DNA of 64,000 nucleotides from Burkholderia sp. D-99. GTDB lineage: Bacteria > Pseudomonadota > Gammaproteobacteria > Burkholderiales > Burkholderiaceae. The stretch covers positions 496,001 through 560,000 of the forward strand of contig NZ_JAAOXM010000003.1 in the NCBI RefSeq assembly GCF_011605345.1, read 5' to 3'. Below, in pieces: positions 8,705 to 18,797 of this stretch (within the stretch, counting starts at the first letter, position 1; each line of letters starts with the position of its first letter). The position numbers were made by a program, and so were the translations under genes. Under the pieces are notes generated by a model. That model was not told the origin of the DNA. It did no database searches and worked only from the letters and a program-made list of their open reading frames with translations.

Positions 8705-8728
8705 GTTGTACCGTTCCGAGTCGTACTG

Positions 8729-10123
<1,395 letters not shown>

Positions 10124-10149
10124 GATCCACTCCTCCAGGAAAGGGGAAA

Positions 10150-10171
10150 GGCCGCGCGTCGTCGCGCGGCC
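10150..10171. other. GC hairpin in the MATE-fumC intergenic region
   Basis: GGCCGCGCG and CGCGCGGCC form a 9-bp stem with a 4-nt loop. It lacks a T-run on either strand. A second GC-rich inverted repeat lies near 10200-10222. They may attenuate read-through from the MATE gene into fumC or shape the fumC leader. Confidence 0.4.
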
Positions 10172-10278
10172 TCAGACGTAATCAGACGTATCGTGAGGCG
10201 GCCGCGCCGCTTGCGCGGCGTCTCGAGGTCTTCAGCCGACTAGCATAGCGCCGGCCGGGATTTCGCGTCGTGTCGCGC

Positions 10279-11667
10279 TCAGTGCGGCGACGTCACGAGC
10301 GACGCGCTCTTCAGATGAAAGCGCCATGCCATCAGCACGGCCACGCTGGCGAGGCCGGCCGCGAGGCCCCACCAGAGGCCTCGGGCACCGAGGCCCACGT
10401 GGAACGCGAACCAGTAGCCGGTCGGGAAACCGACGCCCCAGTAGCCGAGGGTCGCCGCGAGCATCGGGATGCGCGTGTCTTTCAGGCCGCGCAGCGCACC
10501 CGATGCGACGGTCTGCGCGCCGTCGACGATCTGGAACACCGCGGCGATGCCGAGCAGCGACGCGGCGAGCGATACGGTGGCCGCGTTCGACGGATCGTCG
10601 AGGTTCAGGTACAGGCCGACGATCGCATGCGGCGCGACGACCAGCACGATGCCCGACAGCGTCATGAACGCGACGCCGAGGCCGAGTGCGACGAAGCCCG
10701 CGTGCCGCGCGGCGACGGGCGCCCCTGCGCCGACCCAGTAGCCGACCCGCACGTTGGCGGCCTGGCCGATCGCGAGCGGCACCATGAACGCCACCGACGC
10801 GACGTTCAGCGCGATCTGGTGCGCGGCCAGTGACGTCGCGCCGAGCACACCGATGGTCAGGCCGGTTGCGAGGAACAGTGTCGACTCGACCCCGTACGTG
10901 ATCGCCACCGGCCAGCCGATGCCGATCAGTTCGCCCATCATGGGCAGCTTCGGGCGCGCGGCGGTGACGAAGTGACGGAAGCGTTGCCGGCCGTGCAGCA
11001 GCCAGATCAGTGCGAGCGCGGTGAGCCAGATCGTGATCGTCGTCGCGACCGCCGAACCGAGGAAGCCGAGGCGCGGCAGCCCGAACGCGCCGTGGATCAG
11101 CCCGTAGTTCAGCACGCCGTTGACGCCGACGCCGCCGACCGACACCCACAGCAGCCGCCGCGCCGCGCCGATCGCCGGCAGGAATGCGCGCATCAGCCCG
11201 ACGCCGATCAGGCTGCCGAGCGCGGCGAAGCGCAGGATGCCGGTGTATTCGCCGACGTGATGCGCGAGCAATGGCGGCTCGTGGAACATCAGCAGGATCG
11301 GTTCGGACAGCGACAGCGCGATGATGGCCGGAATCGCGAGCAGCACGGACAGCGCGAAGCCGGTCCAGTAGATGTGCGGCACGCGCTCGTCTGCCTTGGC
11401 GCCGCGCGCGTGCGCGACGCTGACGCTGACCGACGACAGCACGCCTTGCAGCACGGTCACGATGACGAAGAAGAAGTTCGCGCCGAGCCCGCCTGCGGCG
11501 AGCGAATCGGGGCCGAGCGAGCCGAGCAGTACCGTGTCGGTGACGCTCATCGCCATCTGCGAGAGCTGCGCGATCGCGAGCGGCGCGGCGAGGCGCGCGG
11601 TATCGGCGGCATGACTGGACAGGGACGGCGGCGCGGCGGCCGTCCGCGTAAGACCGGAATGCGACAT
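10279..11667 (-). CDS. MATE-family multidrug/Na+ antiporter (NorM-like)
   Basis: A 462-residue inner-membrane exporter with about 12 hydrophobic segments in two homologous halves. The N-terminal half begins RLAAPLAIAQLSQMAMSVTDTVLLGSLG, cut here as the typical MATE entry helix. The central repeat starts IGIGWPVAITYGVESTLFLATG, and ALRGLKDTRIPM lies in the second half. MATE proteins extrude cationic drugs in exchange for Na+ or H+; the substrate here is not predictable. Same strand as fumC and 155 bp upstream of it, with hairpins between, so probably a separate unit. Confidence 0.92.
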   Translation of the reverse strand: MSHSGLTRTAAAPPSLSSHAADTARLAAPLAIAQLSQMAMSVTDTVLLGSLGPDSLAAGGLGANFFFVIVTVLQGVLSSVSVSVAHARGAKADERVPHIYWTGFALSVLLAIPAIIALSLSEPILLMFHEPPLLAHHVGEYTGILRFAALGSLIGVGLMRAFLPAIGAARRLLWVSVGGVGVNGVLNYGLIHGAFGLPRLGFLGSAVATTITIWLTALALIWLLHGRQRFRHFVTAARPKLPMMGELIGIGWPVAITYGVESTLFLATGLTIGVLGATSLAAHQIALNVASVAFMVPLAIGQAANVRVGYWVGAGAPVAARHAGFVALGLGVAFMTLSGIVLVVAPHAIVGLYLNLDDPSNAATVSLAASLLGIAAVFQIVDGAQTVASGALRGLKDTRIPMLAATLGYWGVGFPTGYWFAFHVGLGARGLWWGLAAGLASVAVLMAWRFHLKSASLVTSPH

Positions 11668-11802
11668 GGAATGGGCGCTCGCGCGGGTGCGGGCCCGCGC
11701 TCTATGTATTTATTTTGAGAGACGGCTAGCTTACGGCTTTATTCGAACCATGTCGAACGCGCGCGCCGATGGCCATGTCGCAGGCAGGGGGAACCGTCCG
11801 GC

Positions 11803-12021
11803 CTAGGCTTCGCGCACTGCAATGCGCGTGTCGCCGAGCAGGACGACCTGGCCCGCGCGGATCTTGCAGGTCTTGCGCAGTTCGACCGCGCCGTCGACTT
11901 TCACCGCGCCGGACGCGACGATCAGCTTCGCGGTGCCGCCGCTGTCCGCGAGGCCGGTGATCTTGAGAAGGTTGTGCAGCTCGACGTATTCGCCGGTCAG
12001 CGTGAAATCCAGGTTGGGCAT
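11803..12021 (-). CDS. S4-domain RNA-binding protein (YbcJ-like)
   Basis: A 72-residue cytoplasmic protein that is essentially one S4 domain: VELHNLLKITGLADSGGTAK, then VASGAVKVDGAVELRKTCKI and a short beta tail. It matches the length and pattern of E. coli YbcJ, a likely RNA or ribosome-associated binder of uncertain role. The start at 12021 matches the family N-terminus; upstream in-frame codons would extend it but are not family-like. No Shine-Dalgarno is evident. Confidence 0.85.
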   Translation of the reverse strand: MPNLDFTLTGEYVELHNLLKITGLADSGGTAKLIVASGAVKVDGAVELRKTCKIRAGQVVLLGDTRIAVREA

Positions 12022-12291
12022 GACGAAGAAGGTGCGCAATGCGCGGGAGGAATCGCCCCGCATCATACGGCACGACGGGCCGGCGCGCGAGCGCGGCCGG
12101 CTGCCGCACGCGGTTGTCAGGAAATGTGAGCCATTCGTCAGCAAATGAAACGGTGGGTAACAGTCTGAGAGATTCGAGAACCGGCCGTGCGGGCCGCGGG
12201 TCTTTTGTCGTACCTGCCGCGTGTTGCGGCGGGGGACGCAACGGACCGCATCGCTGGGGTCCGGGCTCACAACTTCCTGAGGAGAATTGCC

Positions 12292-12693
12292 ATGTCCAAG
12301 ATTCGTACGATGCTGATCGGTGCCGCGCTGACGGCGTTCGCCACTTCGGCCGCATTTGCCCAGACGGGCACGGCGGTACAGGGCGCAGCCGGTGCCGGCG
12401 TGCAGGCGCAGACGCCGGCGGCGGGTGTTGGTGCCGGCATGCAGGGCAGTGCGGGCGCGAACGCGTCGGGCAATGCGGCCGGCGGTGCAACCGATGCGGT
12501 CGGCGCGGCCGCCGACGGCGCGAAGGATACGTCGTCGTCGGCCGTCCACTCGGCCAAGAAGCACACGAAGCATGCCGCGAAGTCGGCCAAGAGCCATGTC
12601 GGCTCGGCCAAGGCGAAGGCCGGCGAAGCGACCGAAGGCGGCGCATCGGTGGGCGCGGAGGGCGGTGCATCGGCCCAGGGCGCCACGCAGTAA
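12292..12693 (+). CDS. Ala/Gly-rich exported protein with Lys/His-rich segment
   Basis: A 133-residue protein with a clear signal peptide (MSKIRTMLIGAALTAFATSAAFA, cleavage before QTG). The mature part is low complexity: Ala/Gly/Gln runs, then a strongly basic segment AKKHTKHAAKSAKSHVGSAK (about residues 87-107), then EGGASVGAEGGASAQG. The basic motif recalls histone-H1-like or PhaP/phasin-like Lys-Ala repeats, but the signal peptide points to the periplasm or outside. GAGGAG 7 bases upstream of the ATG is a strong ribosome site, and a terminator follows. Function unknown. Confidence 0.75.
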   Translation: MSKIRTMLIGAALTAFATSAAFAQTGTAVQGAAGAGVQAQTPAAGVGAGMQGSAGANASGNAAGGATDAVGAAADGAKDTSSSAVHSAKKHTKHAAKSAKSHVGSAKAKAGEATEGGASVGAEGGASAQGATQ

Positions 12694-12753
12694 GCGGTGC
12701 CCGGCGCCGCGCGACGCTCGCCCCGGACGACGCGTCGCGACGGTGGCCACCCG

Positions 12754-12790
12754 ACGTCCCGGTTCGCGTTACGCGAACCGGGACGTTTTC
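12754..12790 (+). terminator. intrinsic terminator of the Ala/Gly-rich gene
   Basis: A 16-bp perfect inverted repeat (12754-12769 with 12771-12786) ends in TTTTC. It sits 60 bp after the stop codon. Confidence 0.75.
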
Positions 12791-12816
12791 ATGTGTTGAT
12801 GCGCATGGGCGCGCCG

Positions 12817-13599
12817 TTACGGCCGGCGCTGTCCTTGCCCTTGTCCCGGACCCTGCGCCGGTCGCACGGCAGCCGGCGTGAATACGCTGCGTAACCACGC
12901 GGCGAGCCGCGCGAAGACGTCGTACGGCTCCTCGACGAAGATCTCCGGCTTCAGCAGCCGCAGGTATTCCATGATCTGCTGCGCTTCCTGCTTCTGGAAC
13001 GAGCCGTGCGCGAGCCCGAGCCGCAGCAGCCCGCGCAGTTCGCCGAGCTTGTCGCGGGCGGTGCTGCCGACACTCATCTCGCACGCGAGCTTGGCCTCGT
13101 AGACCCGTTGTCGCAGCGATTCCGCGAGCCGCCACGCAGGCGTCTGCATCAGCTCCTCGAGCGCCTGGATGTCTTGCGCCGCCCCCTTGATCTGCGATGC
13201 GAGCGGGTCGATCAGCGACGGGTCGCCCTGCGCTTCGGCGACGATCGCTTTCGCCCAGTCGCGGCAAGCCTTCGCGAGTTCGTCGGGGGTCCATTCGGAG
13301 CGTGACGCGAAGCCGAAGCCGAATTCGCCGGCCTGTCGCATCAGGATCGCGACGACGTCCGGAAACTCCTTGTCGAGCGTGCGTTTTGCCCACGCGTACT
13401 GGCCGCCCTGCAGCATTCGCTGCACGGCGTGCTCGGTCAGCGGCACCATGTTGTCGAGCAGTTTGGCGCGCAGGAAATCCTCGAACGACGGCGTCGCGAA
13501 CTGCGGGTCGAGTTTCAGCGACACGCGGACGAACGCGTCGTAGTCCTTGCGTAGGGACTCTAGCGTGTCGTCCTTGAGGGAAAGGGTGATCTGGCCCAT
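12817..13599 (-). CDS. conserved hypothetical cytoplasmic protein
   Basis: A 260-residue soluble, mostly helical protein starting MGQITLSLKDDTLESLRKDY. No membrane segment, signal peptide or recognisable catalytic motif is seen. The last 20 residues are Pro/Gly/Gln-rich (RPAQGPGQGQGQRRP). I chose the start at 13599 because MGQITLSL looks like a natural N-terminus with GAGA upstream; a 14-residue longer reading to 13641 is possible. I do not recognise the family. Confidence 0.7.
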   Translation of the reverse strand: MGQITLSLKDDTLESLRKDYDAFVRVSLKLDPQFATPSFEDFLRAKLLDNMVPLTEHAVQRMLQGGQYAWAKRTLDKEFPDVVAILMRQAGEFGFGFASRSEWTPDELAKACRDWAKAIVAEAQGDPSLIDPLASQIKGAAQDIQALEELMQTPAWRLAESLRQRVYEAKLACEMSVGSTARDKLGELRGLLRLGLAHGSFQKQEAQQIMEYLRLLKPEIFVEEPYDVFARLAAWLRSVFTPAAVRPAQGPGQGQGQRRP

Positions 13600-13760
13600 G
13601 AATCGTCTCGATGGCGGCCCGCGCAAGCCGGCGGCCGGCACGGCGCACCGGGGCGGGCGCAGCGTCGACTGACCGGTGCGCGCCGAGGCCGGTGGCGGGT
13701 CTTCATTCCCTATATCGGCGTGCCGGGCGAAAACTTGAGTGCGCGTGACCGAGCGTGCGC

Positions 13761-14099
13761 TCAGGCGGGCAGCCAGTGGGGCAACACGACCCCTTGCCAG
13801 AAGAAGAACACCACGAGCCCCGCTGCGATCGTCACGAGCGGGCGGCGGGTTGCCGCCGACACGAGCACGGCCGCCAGCGCGCCGACCAGCTGCGGATTGC
13901 GCCAGGTCAGCTCGGCCGTGCCGCCGTGCGGCGAGACGGTCATCGGTACGATGATCGCGGTCAGCACGGTGACGGGCACGAAGCCGAGCGCGGTCCGCAC
14001 GAGCGGCGGGAAGGTCAGCCGTTCGCCGAACAGGAACAGCGTCGAGCGGATCGCGTACGTGATGACGGCCATCCCGAGAATCAGCAGCGCGTAGCTCAC
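13761..14099 (-). CDS. azlD: AzlD-family branched-chain amino acid exporter subunit
   Basis: A 112-residue membrane protein with three to four hydrophobic helices (SYALLILGMAVITYAIRST; FVPVTVLTAIIVPMTV; LVTIAAGLVVFFFWQGVVL), matching the small subunit of AzlCD exporters. It begins with GTG at 14099, and the azlC stop codon lies inside this GTGA overlap, so the two are translationally coupled. AzlCD exports branched-chain amino acids and their analogues in the systems studied; the specificity here is inferred. Confidence 0.87.
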   Translation of the reverse strand: MSYALLILGMAVITYAIRSTLFLFGERLTFPPLVRTALGFVPVTVLTAIIVPMTVSPHGGTAELTWRNPQLVGALAAVLVSAATRRPLVTIAAGLVVFFFWQGVVLPHWLPA

Positions 14100-14863
14100 G
14101 ATGCGGCCTCCGTGCGCGAGCCGGCGCGCGTGCGTTCGTGCAGCAGCGTGAGTGCGACGCCGATCGCGACGCCGGCGGCGACCGCGCCGAGCAGTCCGAG
14201 CTTGTACGGCCAGCCCTGCCAGAAGTACGCCAGCGTGCCGGCCGTCACGGCCGCCGCGAAATAGCGCAGCGTGCCGAGCTGCGGGACGACGATCGCAATG
14301 AAGGTCGCCGCCATCGCGAAATCGAGGCCGAGCGACTGCAGGCCCGGGAACGCCGCGCCGAAACCGATGCCCGCGAGCGTCCAGACCTGCCAGTTCAGGT
14401 ACATCGCGAGCCCCGAGCCGAAGAAGTAGTGGGGGCCGATCACGCCGGGCGGGAAATGCCGGTAGTGCGCATAGGCGACCGCGAACACCTCGTCGGTCAT
14501 CAGTGCGCCGAGCGTCGCGCGCCAGCGCAGCGGCAGGTGCGCGACATAGGGCGCGAGCGTCGCGCTGTACAGCAGGTGGCGCAGGTTCACGATCAGCGTG
14601 GTCGCGAGCACGACGACGAAGCTTGCGCTGCCTGCGATCAGGCCGAGTGCGATGAACTGCGCGGAGCCCGCGAACACGGCGAGCGACATCAGTGCGCCAT
14701 GCCACGCGGCGAGCGGGCCGCCGCCAACGAGCGTGCCGAAAATCACGCCGAACGGGGCGGCGCCAATCATCATTGGAATCGTGTCGCGCGCGCCGTCGAG
14801 CCATTCGTTGAATGGGCGGCGAGCAGGCGATGCGGGTGTCGGGTTCAAAGGGTGCTCCTCCAT
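14096..14863 (-). CDS. azlC: AzlC-family branched-chain amino acid permease
   Basis: A 255-residue inner-membrane protein with the AzlC core: TIPMMIGAAPFGVIFGTLVG, then FAGSAQFIALGLI, LRHLLYSATLAPYVAHLPLR and the GALMTDEVFAVAY segment. It pairs with AzlD by a 4-base overlap. The ATG at 14863 has no upstream ribosome site. Instead GGAGGAG lies within codons 2-3, 6 bases ahead of a TTG at 14848, which could be the true start (250 residues). The AraC regulator gene just upstream on the same strand is the likely controller. Confidence 0.9.
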   Translation of the reverse strand: MEEHPLNPTPASPARRPFNEWLDGARDTIPMMIGAAPFGVIFGTLVGGGPLAAWHGALMSLAVFAGSAQFIALGLIAGSASFVVVLATTLIVNLRHLLYSATLAPYVAHLPLRWRATLGALMTDEVFAVAYAHYRHFPPGVIGPHYFFGSGLAMYLNWQVWTLAGIGFGAAFPGLQSLGLDFAMAATFIAIVVPQLGTLRYFAAAVTAGTLAYFWQGWPYKLGLLGAVAAGVAIGVALTLLHERTRAGSRTEAAS

Positions 14864-14985
14864 GAACGGGAGGATAGCGGGCAGGGGGTGTGCCGGCTTG
14901 TATGTTCTTGCGCTTGGGCGGCGAGCCGGCGCTTGCTCGCCTGCAGGCGCCGGCGGCATCGCGGTGGCGGGCCGGATGCTGCGCG

Positions 14986-15885
14986 TCAGCTCGCCTGCCA
15001 GCGCCCGGGCGGCACGCCGAACATGCGTTTGAAGTGCCGTGTGAAGTGGCTTTGGTCGACGAAGCCGCTGGCCGCCGCGACGTCGGCGACGGGCACGCCC
15101 GCGCGCAGCGGCGCCAGCGCGCGCTGCAGGCGCAACTGGTTGCGCCAGGCATGCGGCGGCATGCCGGTCGTGCGGGTGAACAGGCGCGCCGCGTGGAACG
15201 GCGACAGGCCGGCCGCCTGCGCGACTTCGTCGAGCGTCACCGTGCACATGAGATCGGCGGCGAGCCGCTCGCGCATCGCGTCGACGCGTGGTTCGTCCGC
15301 TGCGAGCGGCGCCGGTCGCGGCAGTGCGTCGGCATGGCGCACGATCAGCGTCGACAACGCATCGAGCATCGCCGTTTCGGCGGCGAGCGGATCGTAGATG
15401 CGCGGTGTGCCCGTCACCGGATCGTCAGCCGGCTGCCCGTGCGCCTGCGAGGGTAGTGCGCGCTCGCTGCCGGCCTCCATCATCCGGTGCGCCAGCGTGA
15501 GCCGGGCCGCCAGGTCGGCGTCGCGAATCACGTCGGGCGCAAACCACGGCGCGTCCTGCGGGCGGCCGGCGATCGCGCTGGTGAGTTCGCGGATGAATTC
15601 GACCGGCATGTAGCTGACGCGATAGCACCAGCCTTCGTCGGCAGCGCGCGAACCCGTATGCACTTCACCGGGATTGATCACGGGCACGGAACCCGTTTCG
15701 GCGACATAGCCGTTGCCGCGATAGGTGAAGCGTTCCGCGCCTTCGAGAATCACGGGGATCGTGTACGCGTCGTGCCAGTGGGGCGCGAACGTGTGGTCGC
15801 GATAGGTGGCCGTGACGAGATCCGCCTCCGGCAGCAGCGGCGTGCGCCAGTAGCGTGCGGAGTCTGGAAGGCGGGTGGCGGACAT
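14986..15885 (-). CDS. AraC-family transcriptional regulator
   Basis: A 299-residue regulator. The N-terminal cupin-like effector domain spans about 25-120 (HTFAPHWHDAYTIPVI, the usual HWHxxY motif). The C-terminal AraC domain has two helix-turn-helix units: VTLDEVAQAAGLSPFHAARL and VADVAAASGFVDQSHFTRHF, followed by FGVPPGRW. It lies 122 bp upstream of azlCD in the same direction, an arrangement common for regulators of AzlCD or LysE exporters. Amino acid sensing is therefore plausible but not shown. Confidence 0.92.
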   Translation of the reverse strand: MSATRLPDSARYWRTPLLPEADLVTATYRDHTFAPHWHDAYTIPVILEGAERFTYRGNGYVAETGSVPVINPGEVHTGSRAADEGWCYRVSYMPVEFIRELTSAIAGRPQDAPWFAPDVIRDADLAARLTLAHRMMEAGSERALPSQAHGQPADDPVTGTPRIYDPLAAETAMLDALSTLIVRHADALPRPAPLAADEPRVDAMRERLAADLMCTVTLDEVAQAAGLSPFHAARLFTRTTGMPPHAWRNQLRLQRALAPLRAGVPVADVAAASGFVDQSHFTRHFKRMFGVPPGRWQAS

Positions 15886-15946
15886 GATCGGGCGCGGAGC
15901 GGTCGAATCGTCAGTGTATCGCTCGCGCGCCCGGCAGGCGCGGGCT

Positions 15947-16432
15947 TTACTTGACCGGAATCGTCGTGCCGGCCGGCATCGGCACCGCGGTGACGGCGTT
16001 CTTCGGGCTGCCGCTGACGATGCGGTCGCTGTAGGTCAGGTAGACGATCGTGTTGCGCTTGGCGTCGACCACGCGCACGACGTGCAGGGTCTTGAAGATG
16101 AACGACATGCGCTCGCTGAACACGTCGGTCTGCTGCTTGAGCGGCTCCTTGAAGCTGATCGGGCCGACCTGCCGGCATGCGATCGACGCTTCGCTCGGAT
16201 CCTCGGCGACACCGAGCGTGCCCTTGATCCCGCCGGTGCGGGCGCGCGACACGTAGCAGGTCACGCCGTTCACGACCGGATCGTCATACGCCTCGACGAC
16301 CACGCGATCGGAGCCCGTGACGCGGAAATGGGTGTTGACGCTGCCGACTTCCTCCGCGTGCGCGAGCGGTGCCGCGGCGAACGCGGAAAGCAGGAGGGCG
16401 AGTGATGCTGAACGGAGGAGGCGGTGCTTCAT
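15947..16432 (-). CDS. creA: CreA family protein
   Basis: A 161-residue exported protein. The signal peptide [20 protein letters not shown] ends near PLAHA-EE. The mature part carries the strongly conserved CreA signature: [39 protein letters not shown] and [14 protein letters not shown]. The family is periplasmic with no established biochemical function. It has two conserved cysteines (in TCY and ACRQ). The start at 16432 gives the standard signal peptide; a 29-residue upstream extension is not family-like. It is not linked to creBCD here. Confidence 0.93.
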   Translation of the reverse strand: MKHRLLRSASLALLLSAFAAAPLAHAEEVGSVNTHFRVTGSDRVVVEAYDDPVVNGVTCYVSRARTGGIKGTLGVAEDPSEASIACRQVGPISFKEPLKQQTDVFSERMSFIFKTLHVVRVVDAKRNTIVYLTYSDRIVSGSPKNAVTAVPMPAGTTIPVK

Positions 16433-16511
16433 CGACGGAACCGGATGCGAATGCGGGACAGAGACTCTAGCATGCGCGCGACCGGGCGATGAAAGCCGAC
16501 AGGCGGGCCGG

Positions 16512-16545
16512 AAAAACAAAAGGCCCGTCGAATGACGGGCCTTTC
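16512..16545 (-). terminator. intrinsic terminator after tRNA-Asn
   Basis: On the minus strand AAAGGCCCGTC pairs with GACGGGCCTTT and is followed by TGTTTTT. It ends the tRNA-Asn transcript just upstream of creA. Confidence 0.8.
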
Positions 16546-16551
16546 GCTATT

Positions 16552-16627
16552 TGGCTCCCCGACCTGGGCTCGAACCAGGGACCTACGGATTAACAGTCCG
16601 GCGCTCTACCGACTGAGCTATCGGGGA
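16552..16627 (-). tRNA. tRNA-Asn (GTT), second copy
   Basis: A 76-nt tRNA with encoded CCA. The acceptor stem is TCCCCGA/TCGGGGA, the anticodon loop CTGTTAATC gives anticodon GTT, and the T-arm is GGTTCGAGCC. It is identical base for base to the copy at 16699-16774. It is probably cotranscribed with that copy from the promoter at 16801-16829. Confidence 0.97.
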
Positions 16628-16661
16628 ATAAATCGGTACATCTGCTTGTTTGTCTACCAGC

Positions 16662-16687
16662 AAAAAGCCCGTCCACTTTCAACGGGC
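16662..16687 (-). terminator. hairpin between the two tRNA-Asn genes
   Basis: On the minus strand GCCCGT pairs with ACGGGC across 9 nt, followed by TTTTT. It would partially terminate after the first tRNA or separate the two transcripts. Confidence 0.6.
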
Positions 16688-16698
16688 CTTTGCGTTTT

Positions 16699-16774
16699 TG
16701 GCTCCCCGACCTGGGCTCGAACCAGGGACCTACGGATTAACAGTCCGGCGCTCTACCGACTGAGCTATCGGGGA
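16699..16774 (-). tRNA. tRNA-Asn (GTT), promoter-proximal copy
   Basis: A 76-nt tRNA including CCA, anticodon GTT, identical to the downstream copy. The cloverleaf is complete: D-arm AGCTCAGTCGGTAGAGC, anticodon stem CCGGACTGTTAATCCG and a matching T-arm. The two copies are separated by 71 bp. Confidence 0.97.
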
Positions 16775-16800
16775 ACAAACAACAACAGCAGAGAAAGGAG

Positions 16801-16829
16801 ATTATATGGAGCGTTGATCAAGCCGTCAA
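16801..16829 (-). promoter_or_regulatory. sigma70 promoter of the tRNA-Asn pair
   Basis: On the minus strand TTGACG (16824-16829), a 17-bp spacer and TATAAT (16801-16806) form a near-consensus promoter. It lies 26 bp before the first tRNA-Asn. Confidence 0.85.
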
Positions 16830-16875
16830 TACTTTTGGGCCGCGGCGCGCAAATTTTTTTGCGGCCGCTACGCGA

Positions 16876-17199
16876 TCAGCGCTCGAGCAGGTGCAGCTTG
16901 TCCTGCACGTCCTTCCACTCGTCCGCGTCGGCCGGTGCCGGCTTGGTCTTCGTGATCGACGGCCAGTCCTTCGCCAGCTCGGCGTTCAGCGCGGTGAACT
17001 GCTGCTGGTCGCCCGGAACGTCTTCTTCGGCATAGATCGCATTGGTCGGGCACTCGGCGACGCACACGGCGCAGTCGATGCACTCGTCCGGATCGATGGC
17101 GAGAAAGTTGGGACCTTCACGGAAGCAATCCACCGGGCACACATCCACGCAGTCCGTGTATTTGCACTTGATGCAGCCTTCGGTCACAACGTGAGTCAT
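16876..17199 (-). CDS. fdxA: seven-iron ferredoxin FdxA
   Basis: A 107-residue electron carrier with one [3Fe-4S] and one [4Fe-4S] cluster, matching Azotobacter FdI in length and cysteine spacing. Cys9, Cys17 and Cys50 would hold the 3Fe cluster; Cys21, Cys40, Cys43 and Cys46 the 4Fe cluster ([11 protein letters not shown]). Cys12 and Cys25 correspond to the non-ligand cysteines. AGGAG 8 bases upstream supports the ATG at 17199. It diverges from pncB. The redox partner is unknown. Confidence 0.95.
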   Translation of the reverse strand: MTHVVTEGCIKCKYTDCVDVCPVDCFREGPNFLAIDPDECIDCAVCVAECPTNAIYAEEDVPGDQQQFTALNAELAKDWPSITKTKPAPADADEWKDVQDKLHLLER

Positions 17200-17509
17200 T
17201 AAAACGCTCCTGCTTGGCGGTATATATGGGGTGGCGTTTGCGCCAAAACCGGCATTGTAACTGAAGCGCAAAACCCGCATGGCGTGGTCGGCTATCCGGC
17301 TTATATCGTTTCGTGATTAGTTTATGGCGGCCTGCCGAAGGGGCGCACCAACGGGGGCGCGTGTACCGTACGCCGGTACGGCGGCGCGACCGGAGCAGGG
17401 CGGCAGGCGGTTTCACGATGGTCGGGCCCGCATTCGGGTAACATGGCCGACAGACCGGGCGGCGCGCGGTGCGCCGGGGCCCTGTCACGATATTGGCGGT
17501 GCCGTAATC
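17200..17509. other. 310-bp divergent region between fdxA and pncB
   Basis: No gene is seen. It holds an inverted repeat GGCG-TTTG-CGCC (about 17232-17244) close to the fdxA start, a TACAAT -10-like hexamer for fdxA (minus strand, 17254-17259) without a good -35, and CCGTAC-GCCG-GTACGG (about 17366-17381), a possible operator ahead of pncB. Confidence 0.4.
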
Positions 17510-18709
17510 ATGATCATCACTTCGCTGCTCGACACGGATCTCTACAAGTTCACGATGATGCAGGTCGTCCTGCATCACTTTCCTGCCGCAAACGTCGAGT
17601 ACCGCTTCCGGTGCCGCACGCCGGGCGTCGATCTCGTGCCGTACATCGACGAGATCCGCGACGAGGTGCGCGGCCTGTGTGCGCTGCGCTTCATCGACGT
17701 CGAACTCGACTACCTGCGGCGGATGCGCTTCATCAAGAGCGATTTCGTCGATTTCCTCGCGCTGTTCCACCTGAACGAGAAGTACATCTCGATCACGCCG
17801 TCGCCGAAGGGCAACGGCGAGATCGACATCGTGATCGAGGGGCCGTGGCTGCACACGATCCTGTTCGAGATCCCGGTGCTCGCGATCGTCAACGAAGTCT
17901 ATTTCCGCAACACGCAGCGCGAGCCCGACTATCGCGAAGGTCGCGAGCGGCTGTGCGAGAAGATCAAGCTGCTCGGCGCGAAGCCCGAGTTCGCCGACTG
18001 CAAGATCGCCGACTACGGCACGCGCCGGCGCTTCTCGAAGGTCTGGCACGAGGAGGTCGCGCTCACGCTGCGCGACGGGCTCGGGCCGCAGTTCGCGGGC
18101 ACGAGCAACGTGCTGTACGCGATGCGGCACGACATCACGCCGCTCGGCACGATGGCGCACGAGTATCTGCAGGCGTGCCAGGCGCTCGGCCCGCGGCTGC
18201 GCGATTCGCAGATCTACGGCTTCGAGATGTGGGCGAAGGAGTATCGCGGCGACCTCGGGATCGCGCTGTCGGACGTCTACGGGATGGATGCATTCCTGAA
18301 CGACTTCGACATGTACTTCTGCAAGCTGTTCGACGGCGCGCGCCACGATTCGGGCGATCCGTTCGAGTGGGGCGAGCGCATGCTGCGCCACTACGAGGCG
18401 AACCGCTGCGACCCGCGCACCAAGGTGCTCGTGTTCTCGGACGCGCTCGACATCCCGAAGGTCATGCAGTTGTACGAACGGTTCCGCGGCCGCTGCAAGC
18501 TCGCGTTCGGCGTCGGCACCAACCTCACGAACGACCTCGGCTACGTGCCGCTGCAGATCGTGATCAAGATGGTTCGCTGCAACGGGCAGCCGGTCGCGAA
18601 GCTGTCGGATACGCCGGGCAAGAGCATGTGCGACGACAAGGCGTATCTCGCGTACCTGCGCCAGGTGTTCGGCATCGCGCAGCCGGTCGAGGAAGACGCG
18701 TCGAAGTAA
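17510..18709 (+). CDS. pncB: nicotinate phosphoribosyltransferase
   Basis: Converts nicotinate and PRPP to nicotinate mononucleotide in NAD salvage (Preiss-Handler route). The 399-residue length equals E. coli PncB. Motifs include the N-terminal [15 protein letters not shown], the [10 protein letters not shown] active-site region, [36 protein letters not shown] and [12 protein letters not shown]. The start [14 protein letters not shown] at 17510 is typical of the family; a longer reading upstream is not. Probably monocistronic; the next gene starts 88 bp downstream with its own -10. Confidence 0.97.
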   Translation: MIITSLLDTDLYKFTMMQVVLHHFPAANVEYRFRCRTPGVDLVPYIDEIRDEVRGLCALRFIDVELDYLRRMRFIKSDFVDFLALFHLNEKYISITPSPKGNGEIDIVIEGPWLHTILFEIPVLAIVNEVYFRNTQREPDYREGRERLCEKIKLLGAKPEFADCKIADYGTRRRFSKVWHEEVALTLRDGLGPQFAGTSNVLYAMRHDITPLGTMAHEYLQACQALGPRLRDSQIYGFEMWAKEYRGDLGIALSDVYGMDAFLNDFDMYFCKLFDGARHDSGDPFEWGERMLRHYEANRCDPRTKVLVFSDALDIPKVMQLYERFRGRCKLAFGVGTNLTNDLGYVPLQIVIKMVRCNGQPVAKLSDTPGKSMCDDKAYLAYLRQVFGIAQPVEEDASK

Positions 18710-18754
18710 GCGTCGGCCGAACGGCCAAAGCTGCGTCGCGGTGAGGTCGGCCGG

Positions 18755-18760
18755 TATAAT
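18755..18760 (+). promoter_or_regulatory. -10 element upstream of lutC
   Basis: TATAAT at 18755-18760, 37 bp before the lutC ATG. No strong -35 is visible at 17 bp. Confidence 0.4.
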
Positions 18761-18797
18761 CCGACGGTATCGCCCGCCAACGTCACGAGGACCGTTC

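Noticed and set aside
12022..12291. Possible extra small gene between the S4 protein and the Ala/Gly-rich gene
   Set aside because: The open frames have no start signals or recognisable composition; the stretch looks like promoter and leader sequence.
16552..16774. The two tRNA-Asn copies as attachment-site repeats flanking an element
   Set aside because: Only 71 bp with a terminator hairpin lie between complete, identical tRNAs, so this is a duplicated gene pair.
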